Shown piece after piece: positions 11,490-23,040 of a stretch of DNA of 64,000 bases. Source of the stretch: Pyrrhosoma nymphula (Eukaryota; Arthropoda; Insecta; Odonata; Coenagrionidae); assembly GCA_963573305.1 (NCBI GenBank), contig OY754339.1, positions 90,799,838 through 90,863,837 of the forward strand, read 5' to 3'. The notes beneath the pieces are model-generated. The model made no database searches. It was given only the letters and a program-made list of their open reading frames with translations, and had not been told where the DNA came from. A program made the position numbers and the translations under genes. Within the stretch, counting starts at the first letter, position 1. The number at the start of each line of letters is the position of its first letter.

Positions 11490-12802
11490 CAGGGTGGCTA
11501 CTGATATCCAATTTTTAAATTCCCTGACTTTCCCCTGACTATTCCCTGATGGATTTATCAATTTCCCTGACCAGTCGCCAAAAGGTCACATATTATTGGA
11601 ATATTTTATTTCTGCTGAATTAAATTTTTGGTCAAAACTAAGAAAATGTTAAAAGCTTAAATCATTACATTAAAAGCTACATGTACATCCTAATGAAAAA
11701 AAAATTTATTAAATCTTCATAAGTTAAACTCTCATCCAAATTATAGTCGCGTCTTGGTGGTTCTGGGAAGCTGAGAGTTAGTGAAAAGGCATCGAAGGAA
11801 AAGTCAATGGCCAATTTACTGTCGGACTCCGGCAAATGTATCACTAGGGTGCGCGAAAAATACAAACCAAAGCCAAGTTGTTGGACTGGATCAAAATCGG
11901 ATAGCGAGAGTGACTTTCAGAAGCGAATAACAATTTGATTAACGTGGTTAAAACCCCTTGATTTCAAGAGTATTGCAAATCAATTGCGATGTAAAACTAT
12001 TTGGATAAACAAACAAAACGTAAGCGCGCCACTGCGAGCGAAGACGGGGAAATTTGCAACGGTAGCATCATATTCAGGAATATCATGTTTGAGGTGGTTT
12101 TTGACCTGACTAAATTGCTTCGAGAGGTAGCTAAGGGGGCTATTCAACAATTACGTCGAGCGTGAAAGTAGGGGAGGGGAGGAGGGCTCTTCTTACTATT
12201 TCACGAAGGGCGATATGGAAATCGAAGATGATCTTGCGTAAGATTTTGTTTACACGTACTTGTATTACCATTTTAATAATCATTGTCTCGTATTTTTACA
12301 ACTGTAAGCATGTATTTACTACGAGCTAGTATGCTCCAGCCGCTCCAGCTACCTCTCAAGCTAAGCCTCGGAAGTTAAAAAAAAAATGCGAGGTAAAATT
12401 TTCCGAACAGCATAGCCTCGGATTCCTTGTGATTAGGCGTAATACATTGTGATCATGAATGTTGACATTACTAGGCAAATACCGCAATAAGGAGATGCAA
12501 AAGGGATACATTGTACGTCTGATTCACTACTAAATAACTAAGATTCACAACTGAATGAGCCACGAATTAATGGGGCTTATTCCATGAACGTCAGCGACGG
12601 ACATTAGTTTTAGTTGGTGAAATGTTTTGGTGAAATAAAGGGTGGGAAAGACTGGCCGATAAACATAATGGTAGAAAAATAATGAGAATTTCCTACCCCA
12701 GTTTCTCCCTGACTGTTACGAAAATTCCCTGACATTTCCAGAAATTCAAAATTCCCTGACAATTCCAGGTTTTCCCGGTTTTCCCTGACGATCGCCACCC
12801 TG
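11490..12802. mobile_element. hAT-like DNA element, non-autonomous
   Basis: The left end starts CAGGGTGGCTACTGAT and the right end read inward starts CAGGGTGGCGATCGTC. Both ends are followed internally by several TTCCCTGAC motifs, at 11519-11575 on one side and 12707-12790 on the other, a subterminal repeat arrangement. TCATTG flanks both sides exactly (11484-11489 and 12803-12808), a 6-bp target duplication. The 1313-bp interior has no recognisable transposase. At about 12139 it contains a GGGGCTATTCAACAATTACG stretch resembling the end of the MITE at 58936. The CAGGG termini suggest hAT, but the 6-bp duplication is shorter than the usual 8 bp, so the superfamily is tentative. Confidence 0.75.
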
Positions 12803-12812
12803 TCATTGGGAT

Positions 12813-12890
12813 CGTAGCCACCGAGAGACAAGGCCTGCGCTAGCGAGCCAAGGACGTGGGTGACGTCAGGACGAGTGGGGTTACAATAGT
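12813..12890 (+). repeat. P-element left terminal inverted repeat
   Basis: The outer 25 bp are identical to the complement of 17725-17749. The inner part, containing GTGACGTCA and GGGTTAC, is similar but not identical to the right end. These would be the transposase recognition sequences. Confidence 0.88.
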
Positions 12891-13046
12891 CCCTAGAGGG
12901 TCTCTTGGGTGCAATTATCCCTAGAGGGCCCACGTGAGTATTAGCTGGTGCTGTTCAGTCAACGTTTTCGAAGGTGGTTCAGTGGTTCGTTCTGCGATAG
13001 CTGTGGATTTTACTGAAGTTCTTCGGAAGTATAAAAGTGGTGCAAT

Positions 13047-16000
13047 ATGCCTAACTGCTGCAGTGTTCCTAACTGCCGAGGAAATTACAAGACGGGGCCC
13101 AAGGTGTCTGTTTTCAATTTCCCGAGCGATCCAGAACTTCGTGCAAAATGGATTCGTGCGATTATGAGAGAAGATTTTGAGCCAACAAAGAACAGCAAGG
13201 TACGTATTTTAGATGTATTGATGAAAGTGTGTGTATAACCTTTATTAATCGCTCCTGTCCATTGGAAGTCTTTTCGTATTGATCGCAGCGAGGGAATATT
13301 TATTGCTTGTTAACTAGGTAATTCGGCATATTTAATTTAGTCATGACTCCCATTTGGTGGATCGAAGGATACCATTTAAGTCTGATTGCTATTGGTTTAA
13401 GCAATTACTAAAAGGTTAACAAGTAAAGGTAGCACAGTCATGGTGAAATGAAACCAATATCAAAAAAGGAGCTTTGTTTGTATGCCACTGTTTGATGTGA
13501 ATGAAATATTTTTACAATTTCATATAAATATTAAGTAACTATTATCATTTCATAGTTAAACTACTATCGTTGTCATAGGCGCCCCAGAACATGGGTTTTC
13601 TCAGAGGTCCATGGTGCTTTTTGTACGGCTCTGTACAATTAATCTTGCGGGTTGTAAATAATGAAATGAGGAGTTGAAAAGTAAGAAACTTAAGTAGAAT
13701 TTCTTTTAATTAAATTAACAGCAGTCCAAAATTTCCTTAAGAAGTGTGTAAATTATTTTCATTTTACTGTTTGGTGGAATCGAAGAGAATCAAGTTAGTC
13801 TTGCTAGCCAATGGTTGAAGTAATTACTGAAAGATTCCTAAGTAAAAGAAGCACAGCCGTGGTCACATTTACACAAATATAAAACATAACTTTGTATGCC
13901 ATTGTTACATGGAAATAAAATACTTAAATTAGTTAGAAGAGCATTTATTAATTGTCCTTGTCTTATTGAAAGTCTTTTCGTATTGATCGCGGCGAGGAAA
14001 AACCTATTGCATTAACTTAAGGCAAGTTAACAAGTTAGGCAATTCGGCAGATTTTATTTAGTCATGATGCCTATTTGGTGAATCGATTCTAATTAATTCC
14101 TATTAATCCTAATTCTTAATAATTCATACTTAAACAAATATTGTTGTAATTGGTGCACCTGCACACGAGTTTTCTCAAGGTAAAAAATGAAAGACATGAG
14201 GAGTAGAATAGCAAAATAGAGTAGAATAGAGAATTAAAAATGCTTTGAAATAAATTATCAGTAGTCCAAAATGTCCTGTGAGGAAGTGAGCTATGACATT
14301 TTTAATATGAGAGTAAATATGTAAAATCTTATATTTGATTGTTGTATTGAGACCTGAAGTGAATTGCATTACTTTTGCAGGTGTGTGAAGATCATTTTGC
14401 TCCTCATGACATCATCCGTGAAGTAGAGGAGTATGATGAGCGTACAGGAAGATTACTTTCTGCACCACTGAAATGGCCACGACTGAGACCTGGAGCTGTG
14501 CCATCCTTACTTCCGAATTGCCCCAGATACCTGTCTTCCCAGGCAAGCATACGGGAGAGTCCTGGCAAGCGAAGGAAGGCGAAGGAATTTTCTGCATTGG
14601 AAAAGGCGGTGGAGGAAAGCATTAGGGAGAAGGAGACATACGACCGGGAGAGAATGGTTTCAAGCTTAGGGGATCTTGGAGAAAAGCTAAGGTTTCTTGA
14701 TTTGGGAAATTTTTGGACAGTGGTTCATAAGCATGAGTGCACACTTTTTCTGAACATTATCCTCAACCCCATACCATTCATTCAATATTCTGTTGTGGTA
14801 AACGAGGCACTCAATGTTAGTGTTTATTTGGAAAAAGTTCAAATTTTAAAACTAGGGAAGTTTAGCTTTCCCATGAAAGTTGATAGTGTTGGAATCTTGA
14901 ATGACATTTTGTCCAAAATTTTTTGCTCTGCCTCTTCTGGTAGACATAGCAGGGACTCCTTAGTCATTGCTACTGATTTCATAAAGTCTGTCATGCCAGA
15001 CAATGATCCCTGTTATCAGTTTATTGGGGAACAGCTGTCTTTGAAATGTGCCAGTAAGCCTGACTATTCCACAGACATGTGGATATTTAGTGCAATTCTA
15101 CTCTCTCTCTCACCTGCTGCTTATAAGTATATTAGGCAAACAGGGAAATGTGTACTGCCCCATCCGAGCACCATTCAGAGAATGTCCTCTGCATTAAGTC
15201 TAAGCCCCATGTGTGAGCAACAAGGTAACAATTTTTTGAAATACCTCCAGCAAAAGTACCCCTACCTTAAGCCTCAAGACAAAAATGTAATTTTAATGTT
15301 GGATGAAATTCACCTGAAATCATTTTTGGACTATAGAGCGGGTAACATTGTTGGAATGGCATATGACAGTGATAAATTAGCTTCTAGTGCCCATGTATTT
15401 ATGATATCAAGTGTCTCGTCATCATATAAGGATGTAGCACATGTTCTTCCAGTGAGGTCCATGACATTTGTTGAACTGCATCGTTTCATAAAAAAGATAA
15501 TTGTCCGTTTGGAAGACATTGGGTTTCATGTGTTTGCAGTTGTCACTGACAACAACTCCATCAACCGTAAATCAATGTCCCAGTTTTCAACTCCACCTTA
15601 TTTCCAAATTGTTTACCCTCACCCAGTCAATAGGACAAGACCTCTATTTTATATTATTGACCCGGTGCACCTCATAAAGAGCATACGGAATAACTGGCTT
15701 AACCAGAAAAATGATGGTAAATGTATGTTTTTCCCTTCTTTCCCTGATTTCACTCAAGACAAGGAGTTTCACTCTGCATCATTTATGTCTTTAAAAAGAC
15801 TGCATAACCAGGAATCACATTGTCTAGCCAAATTTGGTTATTCTCTAAGCTTTAAAGCTCTGTCTCCATCCAGCCTTGAGAGGCAAAATGTAAAACTGGT
15901 GCTCCAAATTTTTAATGATTACCTTATTGCTGCTCTTCTTGATGTGGGGAATAAATATGATATTCCTAATTCTGAAAGTACAGCAGCATATTTAAAAATC

Positions 16001-17032
16001 ATGTTGACATGGTGGAAAATCATGAATGTGAAAACCTTGTGTGCTGGACTCCGGCTTAATGATAAATTTAAGTGCCCTCTGACCACTGCCCCCGATGATG
16101 ACAAATATCTGTTCCTCAATCAGTTTTTAGATTGGTTGGATAGGTGGCAATCCATGAAATGTTCAACAGGGGTACTCACTAAGGAAACCTTGTCTGCTCT
16201 AAAACTAAGCACGTACGCCATTTTGGAAATTTTGTCCTATTGCGTGGGTGAACTGAAAATGTCATTCATTTTACCAGGGAAATTTCAAACTGACAACTTG
16301 GAGGGTCGTTTTAGTTTGTACAGACAAATGAGTGGTAGTAACTACCACATATCTGTTAGGCAGTTATATGAGTGTGAAAATAAGTTGAGGGTGCAAGAGA
16401 ACATGAAATTGGGAATAATGTCCAAAAAGAGGGGTAGGATAACCATTACAGACATTAGTTTTGATGGTAATTATGAAGACATGGAGGAGAGCATTGACAG
16501 TGTCTCCAATTTTGAGATAAACATAGGGGATGATGACATTGTGGAAGTAGAGAGGTTGTTGCCTGTACTAGCTTACATTGCTGGGTATTGTGTGTTTTGT
16601 GCAGTTAGAAAACTACAGTGTGATGCATGTAAGGAAGTCCTAACTGTGGAGAAGGACCTTCATTTCGATAGCGCCTTCAGTTACATAATGAAATTGGATC
16701 GAGGTCAGTTGTTGTGTCCTTCACCAAATGTGGTTAATCTCATTCTGTATAATTATTTAATAATTGTGAAACTGTGTGGTAGTGAGGAAAAAGAGTTTTT
16801 AAAGGTTAAATCTCCAAGACTACTGGCTGTAGCTCTTACTGAGAAGCTGGTTGATTGTGAAAACCTTTTCTTGGATACGTGTCCTTTGGGACACACAGCC
16901 AGTGTTGTCTCAAAAATGCTGTTGTGGTCCTCCACAAACATTTTTTTGAACAATTATTGTAAAAAAAGAAATGATTCTGAACTGGAGGAAAAGACCAAAA
17001 AAGTTAGAGGGCTGCAAAAATTTAAAAAGTAA
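13047..17032 (+). CDS. P-element transposase with N-terminal THAP domain (two exons)
   Basis: Exon 1 is 13047-13199 (51 codons) and exon 2 is 14381-17032 including the stop (883 codons), about 934 residues in all; human THAP9 is about 900. The intron (13200-14380) has a GTACGT donor and a TTTTGCAG acceptor and is in phase 0. The THAP zinc-finger ligands are split over the intron: CCSVPNC near residue 4, and CEDHF just after the junction. The AVPSLLP box ends the domain near residue 93. A helix-turn-helix-like LPHPSTIQR segment follows near residues 310-320. The RNase H-like core shows MLDEIHLK (D359), VVTDNN (D441), the family motif IDPVHLIKSIRNN (D478) and DNLEGRFSLYRQ (E692), the likely DDE set. 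YIAGY-like YIAGYCVFC near 783 is the conserved C-terminal motif. An AATAAA lies at 17131. The start is chosen because the ATG at 13047 places the first zinc ligands at the very N-terminus, as in THAP proteins. All key residues are present. Confidence 0.9.
13246..14300 (+). repeat. Degenerate duplications within the transposase intron
   Basis: Blocks recur two or three times in the intron. The 'gaagtcttttcgtattgatc' block is at about 13266 and 13978, the 'tttggtgg(a)atcga' block at about 13373, 13782 and 14072, and the 'gcagtccaaaat' block at about 13720 and 14260. Spacing is roughly 400-710 bp. The intron therefore grew by internal duplication and then diverged. Confidence 0.7.
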
Positions 17033-17130
17033 GACAAAGTATGTTTTCAGAAATTATTTTAATATAAAGCAATGGCCAAATAATGTATGTACAACCATGT
17101 GTACGATGACACTTTTGTTTTGATGCTAAT

Positions 17131-17136
17131 AATAAA
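17131..17136 (+). promoter_or_regulatory. Candidate polyadenylation signal of the transposase gene
   Basis: AATAAA lies about 100 bp downstream of the stop codon at 17030-17032, at a normal distance for a short 3' UTR. Confidence 0.55.
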
Positions 17137-17679
17137 TTTCTTCATACGCATCTGTTGTTGGCATCCTTATTTATGCATCACCTCCACTGTCCTATGTTTT
17201 TAATATTTAAACAGGTCCATGGTATCCAGATAATCAATACCAATGAGGAACTCATCGGGTAAGTGAGCAGTCTAAAACTACGGGAGTGTTTTACCAAGAG
17301 TCGTGGTTTAAATCTTTGCCAGCTATTCCATTTCGTGTAGATTTAAAAACTTCGTATTAATTAATTTCTCGTGGAATAACTTGTCACCTTTTTGGAGGAA
17401 ACTAATGCGTTGTTGCTTTTCAAAGAATTCTCCGCGGAAAAAATGTCATTGAATAATAGGTTCGTGCATTGCGTTTGTTTACTTTCGGTGGTTTAGTTTA
17501 CAATCTTACGTAGGACGTAAGAGGACGTAAAGAGCTGAATAAAGTAAATCTGAAATATTCATTGTACATATTTAAATGTTACAAACTAAATGCGAAGGAA
17601 TTCAAATATATAGTTGGAAAGAATCACGCTCAGTCCAGTTTCGAAGTTGCGCTCCTTCATCGCTCAAGTGGACGACGTG

Positions 17680-17749
17680 TGGGTAAGAGTAACCCTTCTC
17701 GTCGTGACGTCACGGATGCTTGCTCAGGCCTTGTCTCTCGGTGGCTACG
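17680..17749 (-). repeat. P-element right terminal inverted repeat
   Basis: Counterpart of the left end. The outermost 25 bp (17725-17749) are the exact complement of 12813-12837. The TTGGGAT target copy follows at 17750-17756. Confidence 0.88.
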
Positions 17750-18062
17750 TTGGGATCCCTATCCCTTTTTCCTTCATTCGTGATGTTCCGTCTCTAAACA
17801 CGAACGTGAAATCCAGCTGCAGCCAATCAGAGCGCTCAGAAACGAATATGAACTATGGCTCCACCAGGGAATTTAAATTGAAGGTGGTGACCGTGGTAAC
17901 CACGTAAACACATTGGAACCGCGAAACACTCGAATTGTGTAGTAAAAATGGAAAAGGTTGTAAGTGCCAGAAACTAAAACTTTCAGTATTCAATAAAATA
18001 AGTCTAAAACGTTGAATATCTACTGAAAAAATTTGTTATCTTCTTTATATATATAAAAGTCA

Positions 18063-18094
18063 ATGTATGTATGTATGTATGTATGTATGTATGT
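18063..18094. repeat. (ATGT)n microsatellite
   Basis: Eight perfect ATGT units, lying in a first block that resembles a Helitron 5' region and contains 'ggaccgattttgatgaaat'. Confidence 0.9.
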
Positions 18095-18222
18095 TCCACA
18101 TCTCCTCCTACACCACAGGACCGATTTTGATGAAATTTGGAACACATGTCTGTTACTGGTAGACAACAAACACTGTAGGGTTCAATTAACCAATACCCTT
18201 TTTTCCAGGGTTAAGGGTGTGA

Positions 18223-20217
18223 TCCTTACTAATATGTATAAAAATGTAATGGTGTCTGTCTGTTGCTCTATCACGCAAAATCTACTGGACCGATTAAGCT
18301 GAAATTTGGCATGCAGATTGAAGACATATCTGGTTGTAACATATGCTATATCAAAAAGCCCTCAGGGCCCCCAAAAGCCCCCGAGGGTCACCCCTGGTGG
18401 TCCATGCTAAGCATTGGGTTCGGTGCAGTGGTTTCATTCTTTGCTTTTTAAAATACTTTCACTCAAGATATAGGCCTGGGATTTTTTTTATCGTATGGCT
18501 GAATAAAGGAAGTTTCTAATTTTATCAATCGATTTTCTTCTACCCTCCGAAGTTGTCTTAAATTCATCTTTTCAGCTGAAAAATCTCACATTTTCATCTG
18601 AAATCAACAATAACATATTTCCTTGACAACCATAGATTTGATTTTCAAAGGATATACCCGCCTCTAGCATTGAAATATCACGTTTTCCTGCAGGCCCATG
18701 ATAGTACGTAGAAAGCAAATCCGTATTAGAAGGGCCCAGAGTCCCAAGGGCCCCATGATAGATTGCTTCAGGGGTTAATCGATAAATTCAATTCATATTT
18801 ACAACAAGTATACTCTTCAACGTCTATTCTCAAAGTAGCTCTCAAAGGGGCACTGCATGTATATGAGAGAACAGTTACGTAGGAAAAGTTACACATAAAG
18901 GAATTAATAGAATACACACTTAATTAAATGTGCAAGAATATTTACGTGGAGCGAATATCAATGGTAATAATGTCTCTGTTGCTACAACAAACACGGCGTT
19001 GTTTATTATCGTTTAATTCTCAGATGTATTACACGTAGTGAAACCGTCTGCTTCTCATTCCGATTGCGAACTGTTTTTTAGACCAATTCCTACATCATTA
19101 ACGTCACGAGTTATTTATATGTTTAAAAATGTTTAAGTGCAGTTAACTTAGGTATATTCACTCAATCATCGCGTTGCCTATTCTAGACTCTCACTTGCCG
19201 CTGTGTTTCCGTTCCTTGGACTTAAAAATATATCCATCAACATGCCTAATATAAAAAAGAGTAACCTTTCGAAAAGATCTTCTAAAGCAAAATGAATGTC
19301 TTAATTGCGGGAAAATGAGCCCTTGAAAGAAAAACGACAAAGGTTAGACTTGGATGGTCAAAGACATGCCCACCAGCGATCTCATGATAATCTCCCCGTG
19401 GTGTTTCTCGGGTTACGCTAAGGTCCGCACAAATTTCATCCTTACTCCAAATACGGACGGGTAACCAGCTCTAAGTCTGGTTCAAATACGGACCCATCTG
19501 TTTCGAACCTTCAATCTGTTTTAAGATGGCGTGAATTATAGTTACGTCACTACATGCTTCTTACTCGAAAGAAGAACGGAAACTCTGCACAATTACCGAC
19601 ATCCGTGCATGAAAATCGACAAGTGCGCTTTGAATCACCATCTATTTTTCATTTAGCAACCGAAACCAATGATTATGGCTATGCCGAAGACGCAGTCCGG
19701 GTGATGGAGGATTCATTGGTCAAATAAACATGGCTTCTGCTGCCATTACTCCTCTTGACGTTGTCAACCGATGGATTGTACTCTCCTGTCCAATCTGGAT
19801 CAAGATAATCAACGCACATATCAACGTTGAATAGTGAAACTGAATTAAGTCATGGAATGCAAATATATGTATGTACACAAGGGAAGCGATCAAAATGTTA
19901 ATCACTCAAAAGACGGCTCAAGAGAACCGGAGGGACGAGGTGACCATCTATCAACCTTTGCTATTTAAGTAGTGATGAGTCTGCAAGGCCGATTTTTGGG
20001 TTTCCCGTGCATGAAAGTGAACCAAAAGTCACTCATCTCTCCGTGCACCTGGAAAACTGTCAGTGTGTCTACTACAACGAACACAACATACAAGATAGGT
20101 TACGAACTCCTCAAATGGTCACGCATACTGTTTTTCATCGGGCTTCGTGGTTTTATTATAAAAAATAAGTTTAATGCTTTTCACACCCGTTGAATTTCAA
20201 CGGGTATCTTCCGCTCG
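18223..20217 (+). mobile_element. Helitron, non-autonomous
   Basis: The 5' end is TCCTTACTAATATGTATAAA at 18223, preceded by A. It is followed by 'gtctgtctgttgct', 'tcacgc' and 'ggaccgattaagctgaaatt', a block typical of insect Helitron 5' ends. The 3' end has a perfect hairpin CCCGTTGA/TCAACGGG (20186-20204) followed by CCGCTCG and T at 20218; Helitrons end in CTRR with T next, so CTCG is one base off. A second, similar 5'-type block starts near 18039, so the true left end could lie there. No Rep/helicase coding sequence is visible in the 2 kb. Confidence 0.68.
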
Positions 20218-20311
20218 TATATTTATAAAAATAGAAAATCAAAAGGAATAACATATAGTACAATTTTTTGTTCTTAAATATATAAGTGGAAACCAAAAAA
20301 AGATGGATAAA

Positions 20312-20416
20312 GATATAAGTGCTATCTGTTTTTTTTGTGGAAAAGGATGTAAGTGCCTTGCTTTATTTTTAAAAATGATGTAAGTGAAGGGTTAGTTTTA
20401 ACAAAAGGATGCAAGT
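20312..20416 (+). repeat. Four direct GATGTAAGT-type repeats
   Basis: GATATAAGT (20312), GATGTAAGT (20346), GATGTAAGT (20377) and GATGCAAGT (20408), spaced 34, 31 and 31 bp. The complement occurs at 20545-20553 and 20702-20710. Regularly spaced short motifs near an element end are often transposase-binding subterminal repeats; that role is inferred. Confidence 0.6.
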
Positions 20417-20735
20417 CCAGCATTGTTTAGAAGCTTTTTAATGTATACCATAAATTCAATGTTATAATGTGTTACAAGGATACATTATAATATTTATACA
20501 TTATAATTATTATATAGACAAGGAACATACATCATGGCGGGTGGACTTACATCCTTCTCCGCTTCAACCCCGCACGGCTGACATCTTCCGACTGTTCTAC
20601 AAACTATGGAAAAATTTTCTGACACTTACTACCTTGTTTATCTTATTACGCCTGGCTTGTACTTCTCTTTTCACCGAAAAATTCATTTTTTTATTTTTTG
20701 GCACTTACATTCTTTTCCATTTTTACTACACAATT

Positions 20736-23040
20736 ACAAAATACTTTTAATATGTCTAGTGGTATTTCTGGTTCGTGGTCGGTAGCAGCTACTGTAGTAT
20801 TGATCGAAAATTATGGAAAACATGATAATGTATACCTAAAAAACAAATTCTCCTAACTACCACAAAAAGCATTTAAGGAAAAATGGCCTAAAGGATATTG
20901 CAGTAGTGTGGAGCCTTTCCGTCCGGAGACAACACATTAAGACGTTAAAGCAAAAATAAACACCGTAAGATGTCAATTCGGGGCCGAAGAACAAAAAAAG
21001 CCCTCAAGAAAAAGCGGGTGATCTACGGACGAGGTAATTGTCATTTTTTAATATTATATCTGCGTCTCAAATCCTCCATTATTTTTACATTTCGAATGAA
21101 TTCGATGTTTGACAAAAGGTAAACAGGAAACAAAGGAAATTATGAACCTAGTTACGAAACAAATGACCGTGTGAAAATGATGGCTCATGCTATAATTTTC
21201 CATGCCATTGAAAAGGATAGTTCAAATGATCCCTGGACTTGTACGCGAAAAATGATCATGTGATTCAGGCTTAAACAATTGGATTACTCGTAGGAGCCAC
21301 AGAAAGACGTGAATCACATATTGAATATTTTGAAAATTTGCGATGGAGGTTTGCGGTCTTGAGAAACAGTGTATTGAAACGCGAAGACTACCCTACGCTC
21401 CCGCGTGCAGTCAGTTGGTAGGGAATAGACTCTTCCACTGAAAATGGCCTTCCGTGCACCTGCCACCATGTTTTGCTACCACCATACAGCTCTCATAAAA
21501 GCTAACGGCAGACGAAAGCACAGGATGCTACGAAGAACGTTAGCCTTGTAGAGAAGGTATACGAGGGTGAAGGCGGGACAGTGAGAAGCGGTAGCAAAAC
21601 AATCATTGCCCATGAAAGTTAGCCTTGCCATGCAGGCGAATTGTATGTGCATTGTACGCAGGTAATCTAAAGTAAGCAAAGGATCGCAGCAACGATTCAT
21701 TTACTGATCGCATAAACTGATACATTCAGAAAACAGATATTTTAAATCGCAAAACTGTGCACTGTGCATCGGCCTAGACCTTTTGCGATGAATTTACTAT
21801 CACGGATAGTTCAGCAGTAGATACTTTTAAATTGTTGAAGGATTCTGCGTGTTTCGAATTTGCTTTAATTCCATGAATTGTGGCACAAAGCGCGTGATTT
21901 CTAGCAACTAAACGAGGCCATCCGCAATGCGACGTGATAAATTCTCTTCCTTTTAATGGCTCAAGGAAATTAGCATTGGATTGGAAAGCCTGGGTTGCCG
22001 CATGTAATGAAGCAATCAGATCAAAATCTGGGGTTGGTGGTTTGAATCCCAGAATCTTCTGGTTGAGCCATTCTCCATGTTGTTTAGAACTCGTTGAGAT
22101 GAGATTGATATCTTAAATGTACCCATCACTTTTCCAGGATCAATTACAAATTGAGTGATAGCCGTGTTTCCAATTGTTAGTCTAATGAAATTAGTCGCCT
22201 ACTTGTGACAATTTTAACGTTGTAATTAGGTGAATACCGCCCGTAGAATCGCTAATTTCACTCACCTGTCCTTCCGATAGATGTCTGTATCATGTATTTA
22301 CGAGTTACAGAATAGGCCTACACAGGCGGGATAATGTTTTCACCTTGATATTCTCACGATCTTGCTATTGTAGGCTTTCTGCCCAGAATCAAAGAGATGC
22401 ATCCCTCAAGGATTAAATATCTATTTGAGATTTTAATTCTCCACCCTCTGCTAGACAGCAATGTGGATGCTCTTTAGACTAACTTGACACGTTTGTGCTA
22501 ATCCTTGCCTCTGAAATCGCCTCAGATAAAAAGCATGACGTCAATTACTGCCTTCGACTCCCTAAACTTCAAATGATAAAGGTGAGCTTTGATTTTTCAA
22601 GAGACAAAATAGATTAACGAAGTGAGAAGATAATGGAGATAAACACGATAAGATTCTGGATTTATCTCACTAATGCAAAGAGTGTTAAATAGTCTGTCAA
22701 AATTTTGCCTAAGATAAATGCAGATAGCTTAAAATAAGAATGTCTGTTGACATGGACAAGAAAGTCTGGATTTTCGTTTTTTTTTTTAATTTCGTTTTTC
22801 GATTGAATTTGTTCGATAATTAGCGTTTAGAGTCCCATCTCAAGGATCTGGGGTCGATTCCTAGAAGAAGACGATATTTTCTAAATGATTTCTCTTCATG
22901 ACCTCTTCTTATTTATGTATTTTTAATTCTTTCAGTAGATAAAGGTCTATTAATTTGAAAAAAAATATTCTCTTTGCCTTCGTTTCGCGTTTGTATAAAT
23001 GTTACTTCAGGACTGCTATGAAAATTATTGGGTGTGTTTT
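20736..23040. other. No recognised feature
   Basis: About 2.3 kb of AT-rich sequence. A weak tRNA B-box-like GGTTTGAATCC is at about 22037 and another at 22850, but neither has a convincing cloverleaf. Confidence 0.45.

Larger units (their letters stand above)
12813..17749 (+). mobile_element. Complete P-element (THAP-transposase DNA transposon)
   Basis: The element is 4937 bp. Its first 25 bp, beginning CGTAGCCACCGAGAGACAAG, are perfectly repeated in inverted orientation at the right end. Weaker similarity continues inward for about 80 bp, with GTGACGTCA and GGGTTAC in both. TTGGGAT flanks each side (12806-12812 and 17750-17756), a 7-bp duplication that could be counted as 8 bp if one terminal base is assigned differently; 8 bp is the length known for P-elements. 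Inside lies one two-exon gene for a THAP/P-type transposase with no internal stop. Ends, duplication and open frame together indicate a fairly recent, possibly autonomous copy rather than a domesticated THAP9 gene. Confidence 0.92.
17933..20735. mobile_element. Possible DNA element bounded by 35-bp inverted repeats, carrying a Helitron
   Basis: 17933-17967 and 20700-20735 are inverted copies: AATTGTGTAGTAAAAATGG continues into a GTAAGTGCCA motif on each side, with two or three mismatches. No target duplication is obvious, and the superfamily is unknown. The interior holds a Helitron (about 18.2-20.2 kb) and a cluster of GATGTAAGT motifs near the right end. Confidence 0.5.

Noticed and set aside
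13030..13037. TATAAAAG as TATA box of the transposase gene
   Set aside because: It is only about 10 bp upstream of the ATG at 13047, so transcription would start after the start codon. The match is probably chance.
14404..16953. Several 60-72 codon minus-strand frames
   Set aside because: They are shadows of the transposase exon on the plus strand.
18063..18302. Open frame starting in the ATGT repeat
   Set aside because: It is produced by the microsatellite and the Helitron 5' blocks and has no protein similarity.
22030..22860. B-box-like words at about 22037 and 22850 as SINEs
   Set aside because: No matching A box at the right distance and no repeat partner in the window.
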